Made by a program: the position numbers and the translations under genes
Shown: piece by piece, positions 63,310-64,000 of the stretch
Numbering within the stretch: position 1 is the first letter of the stretch
Layout of the letters: the number at the start of each line of letters is the position of its first letter
Assembly (NCBI RefSeq): GCF_900142575.1
Contig: NZ_FRBI01000027.1
Location: 1-64,000 of the forward strand
Length of the DNA stretch: 64,000 nucleotides
Reading direction: 5' to 3'
From: Actinacidiphila paucisporea
Lineage (GTDB): Bacteria > Actinomycetota > Actinomycetes > Streptomycetales > Streptomycetaceae
Notes under the pieces: model-generated
What the model saw: the letters and a program-made list of their open reading frames with translations, nothing else
What the model was told of the DNA's origin: nothing
Databases searched by the model: none

Positions 63310-63618
63310 ATGTTTCTCGCCGACAAGGTGATACGGCTCGCCTACGACCCCGGGATCAAGCCGAACGAGGGCGGGCTGCCGGGCCTGGCTGTGCTCAAGC
63401 AGGTGATGGGCTCGATCAACCTGTTCGGGATCATCGCCGTGGTCGGAGCGATGGCGGTCAGCGCCGGGGTGTGGGCCTGGGGCCACCACTCCGGCGGTCA
63501 CCAGGCCGAGGCCAACGGCAAGAAGGGCGTCCTGGTCTCAGCGGGCGCGGCCCTCCTGCTGGGTGCCGCCAACGGGATCGTGGCGTTCTTCTCCACGCTC
63601 GGAACGCAGGTCCACTGA
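63310..63618 (+). CDS. DUF6112-like conjugation membrane protein
   Basis: This 102-residue protein has two membrane segments (NLFGIIAVVGAMAVSAGVWA and GVLVSAGAALLLGAANGIVAF) and an N terminus, MFLADKVIRLAYDPGIKPNE, typical of a small conserved actinomycete ICE protein. Its hydropathy resembles VirB2/pilin-like or TrbC-like components of type IV secretion systems, which is a structural analogy only. GGAGTTCCCC precedes the ATG. Its stop shares a base with the next start. Confidence 0.82.
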   Translation: MFLADKVIRLAYDPGIKPNEGGLPGLAVLKQVMGSINLFGIIAVVGAMAVSAGVWAWGHHSGGHQAEANGKKGVLVSAGAALLLGAANGIVAFFSTLGTQVH

Positions 63619-64000
63619 TGCCTGCCACCCCCTCACCCACCGACGGCATGTCCGGCATGCGCCGACGGATGCTGCTGGGCACCGCGGTCCTGGTGGTGCT
63701 CGTCGCGCTCGCCGGACTTGCCGCCTACCTCACCCGCGACAGCCGCTCCCCCACTAGGCCGACGATCCGGCAGACGGCTTCGGCCTCCCCCACACCCGGC
63801 TCCTCCACGGCAGCGACCACGCCACCACCGCACGGTGTGAAGAGCGCGCTGCCCGTGCCGCCGGACACGCACGACCCGATCGTCTTCGGGAAGGCGGCAG
63901 CCGTTGCCCTGTGGTCCTACGACGCCCGCGCGTACTCCCAGCCCGAGCTGCTGTCCGCTCTGCACCGGTGGCTGACCACGGAGACGAAGTACGCCGACCG
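63618..64000 (+). CDS. Membrane-anchored conjugation protein, N-terminal part (cut by window end)
   Basis: From ATG 63618 the frame is open to the window end (127 residues). A short basic head and one membrane segment (LLGTAVLVVLVALAGLAAYL, about residues 19-38) are followed by an S/P/T-rich periplasmic linker. A globular start (KAAAVALWSYDARAYSQPELLSALHRWL) then resembles the NTF2-like/VirB8-like region of actinomycete transfer proteins. Order after the DUF6112-like gene supports a role in the transfer complex. The family cannot be fixed from this part. Confidence 0.75.
   Translation, partial: MPATPSPTDGMSGMRRRMLLGTAVLVVLVALAGLAAYLTRDSRSPTRPTIRQTASASPTPGSSTAATTPPPHGVKSALPVPPDTHDPIVFGKAAAVALWSYDARAYSQPELLSALHRWLTTETKYAD

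Overview
The window is high-GC actinomycete DNA, almost certainly from the chromosome of a Streptomyces or close relative. The evidence is the strong GC bias at third codon positions, GTG and TTG starts, actinomycete-type lipoproteins, and families such as XRE/MmyB-like regulators and a DUF6112-like conjugation protein. It is an accessory region. No housekeeping operon, rRNA gene or complete tRNA gene was seen.

Layout. (1) 1-8.2 kb is mobile-element debris around a small redox cluster: an IS3 transposase tail, a metallo-hydrolase, an N-truncated serine recombinase with a perfect 30-bp palindrome beside it, an XRE regulator divergent from a carboxymuconolactone-decarboxylase-like/cupin/aldo-keto reductase operon, and a truncated, frameshifted Tn3 transposase. 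(2) Three copies of the 3' half of a tRNA-Thr(CGU) gene, each followed by the same kind of terminator hairpin, lie at 9.03, 21.65 and 35.24 kb in the same orientation (minus strand). They look like att sites of site-specific elements stacked in one tRNA gene. Related arm-like sequence lies beside each copy and recurs without the tRNA piece near 58.45 and 61.7 kb. (3) Unit A (9.1-21.6 kb) holds a SMI1/KNR4-type gene convergent with a large secreted protein ending in a NucA/NucB-like region, an I36-type inhibitor, two lipoproteins and a MacAB-like ABC exporter. (4) Unit B (21.7-35.2 kb) is a polymorphic-toxin locus: a LamG-like surface protein, a 2380-residue RHS protein with a HINT domain and a GIY-YIG-like tip, and an overlapping immunity-type gene. 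No integrase is visible in A or B, so they resemble cis-mobilisable units. (5) From 35.3 to 58.4 kb lies an IstA remnant, small unknown genes, a WD40 protein and a phage-defence island. The island contains a divergent coiled-coil gene, an AIPR protein, an N6 methyltransferase, a specificity subunit, a NERD-pseudokinase-kinase-ATPase, a 557-residue partner and a 1894-residue protein with a nuclease-like motif and a HerA-like ATPase. The last five genes are translationally coupled and match, from my memory of the families, the core of the methylation-associated defence system (MADS). The AIPR gene at the front appears to be an unusual addition. (6) From 58.4 kb follow unknown small genes, a PD-(D/E)XK/DUF5655-like protein convergent with a beta-class methyltransferase, and the start of a conjugation cluster (NlpC/P60 hydrolase, DUF6112-like membrane protein, membrane-anchored protein cut by the window end).

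How it fits together. One tRNA-Thr gene, presumably intact beyond the right edge, has probably been hit repeatedly by related integrases. Each hit added cargo for conflict with neighbours (toxins, inhibitor, exporter) or phages (AIPR/MADS-like island). All functions are inferred from motifs read by eye. No database search was run.
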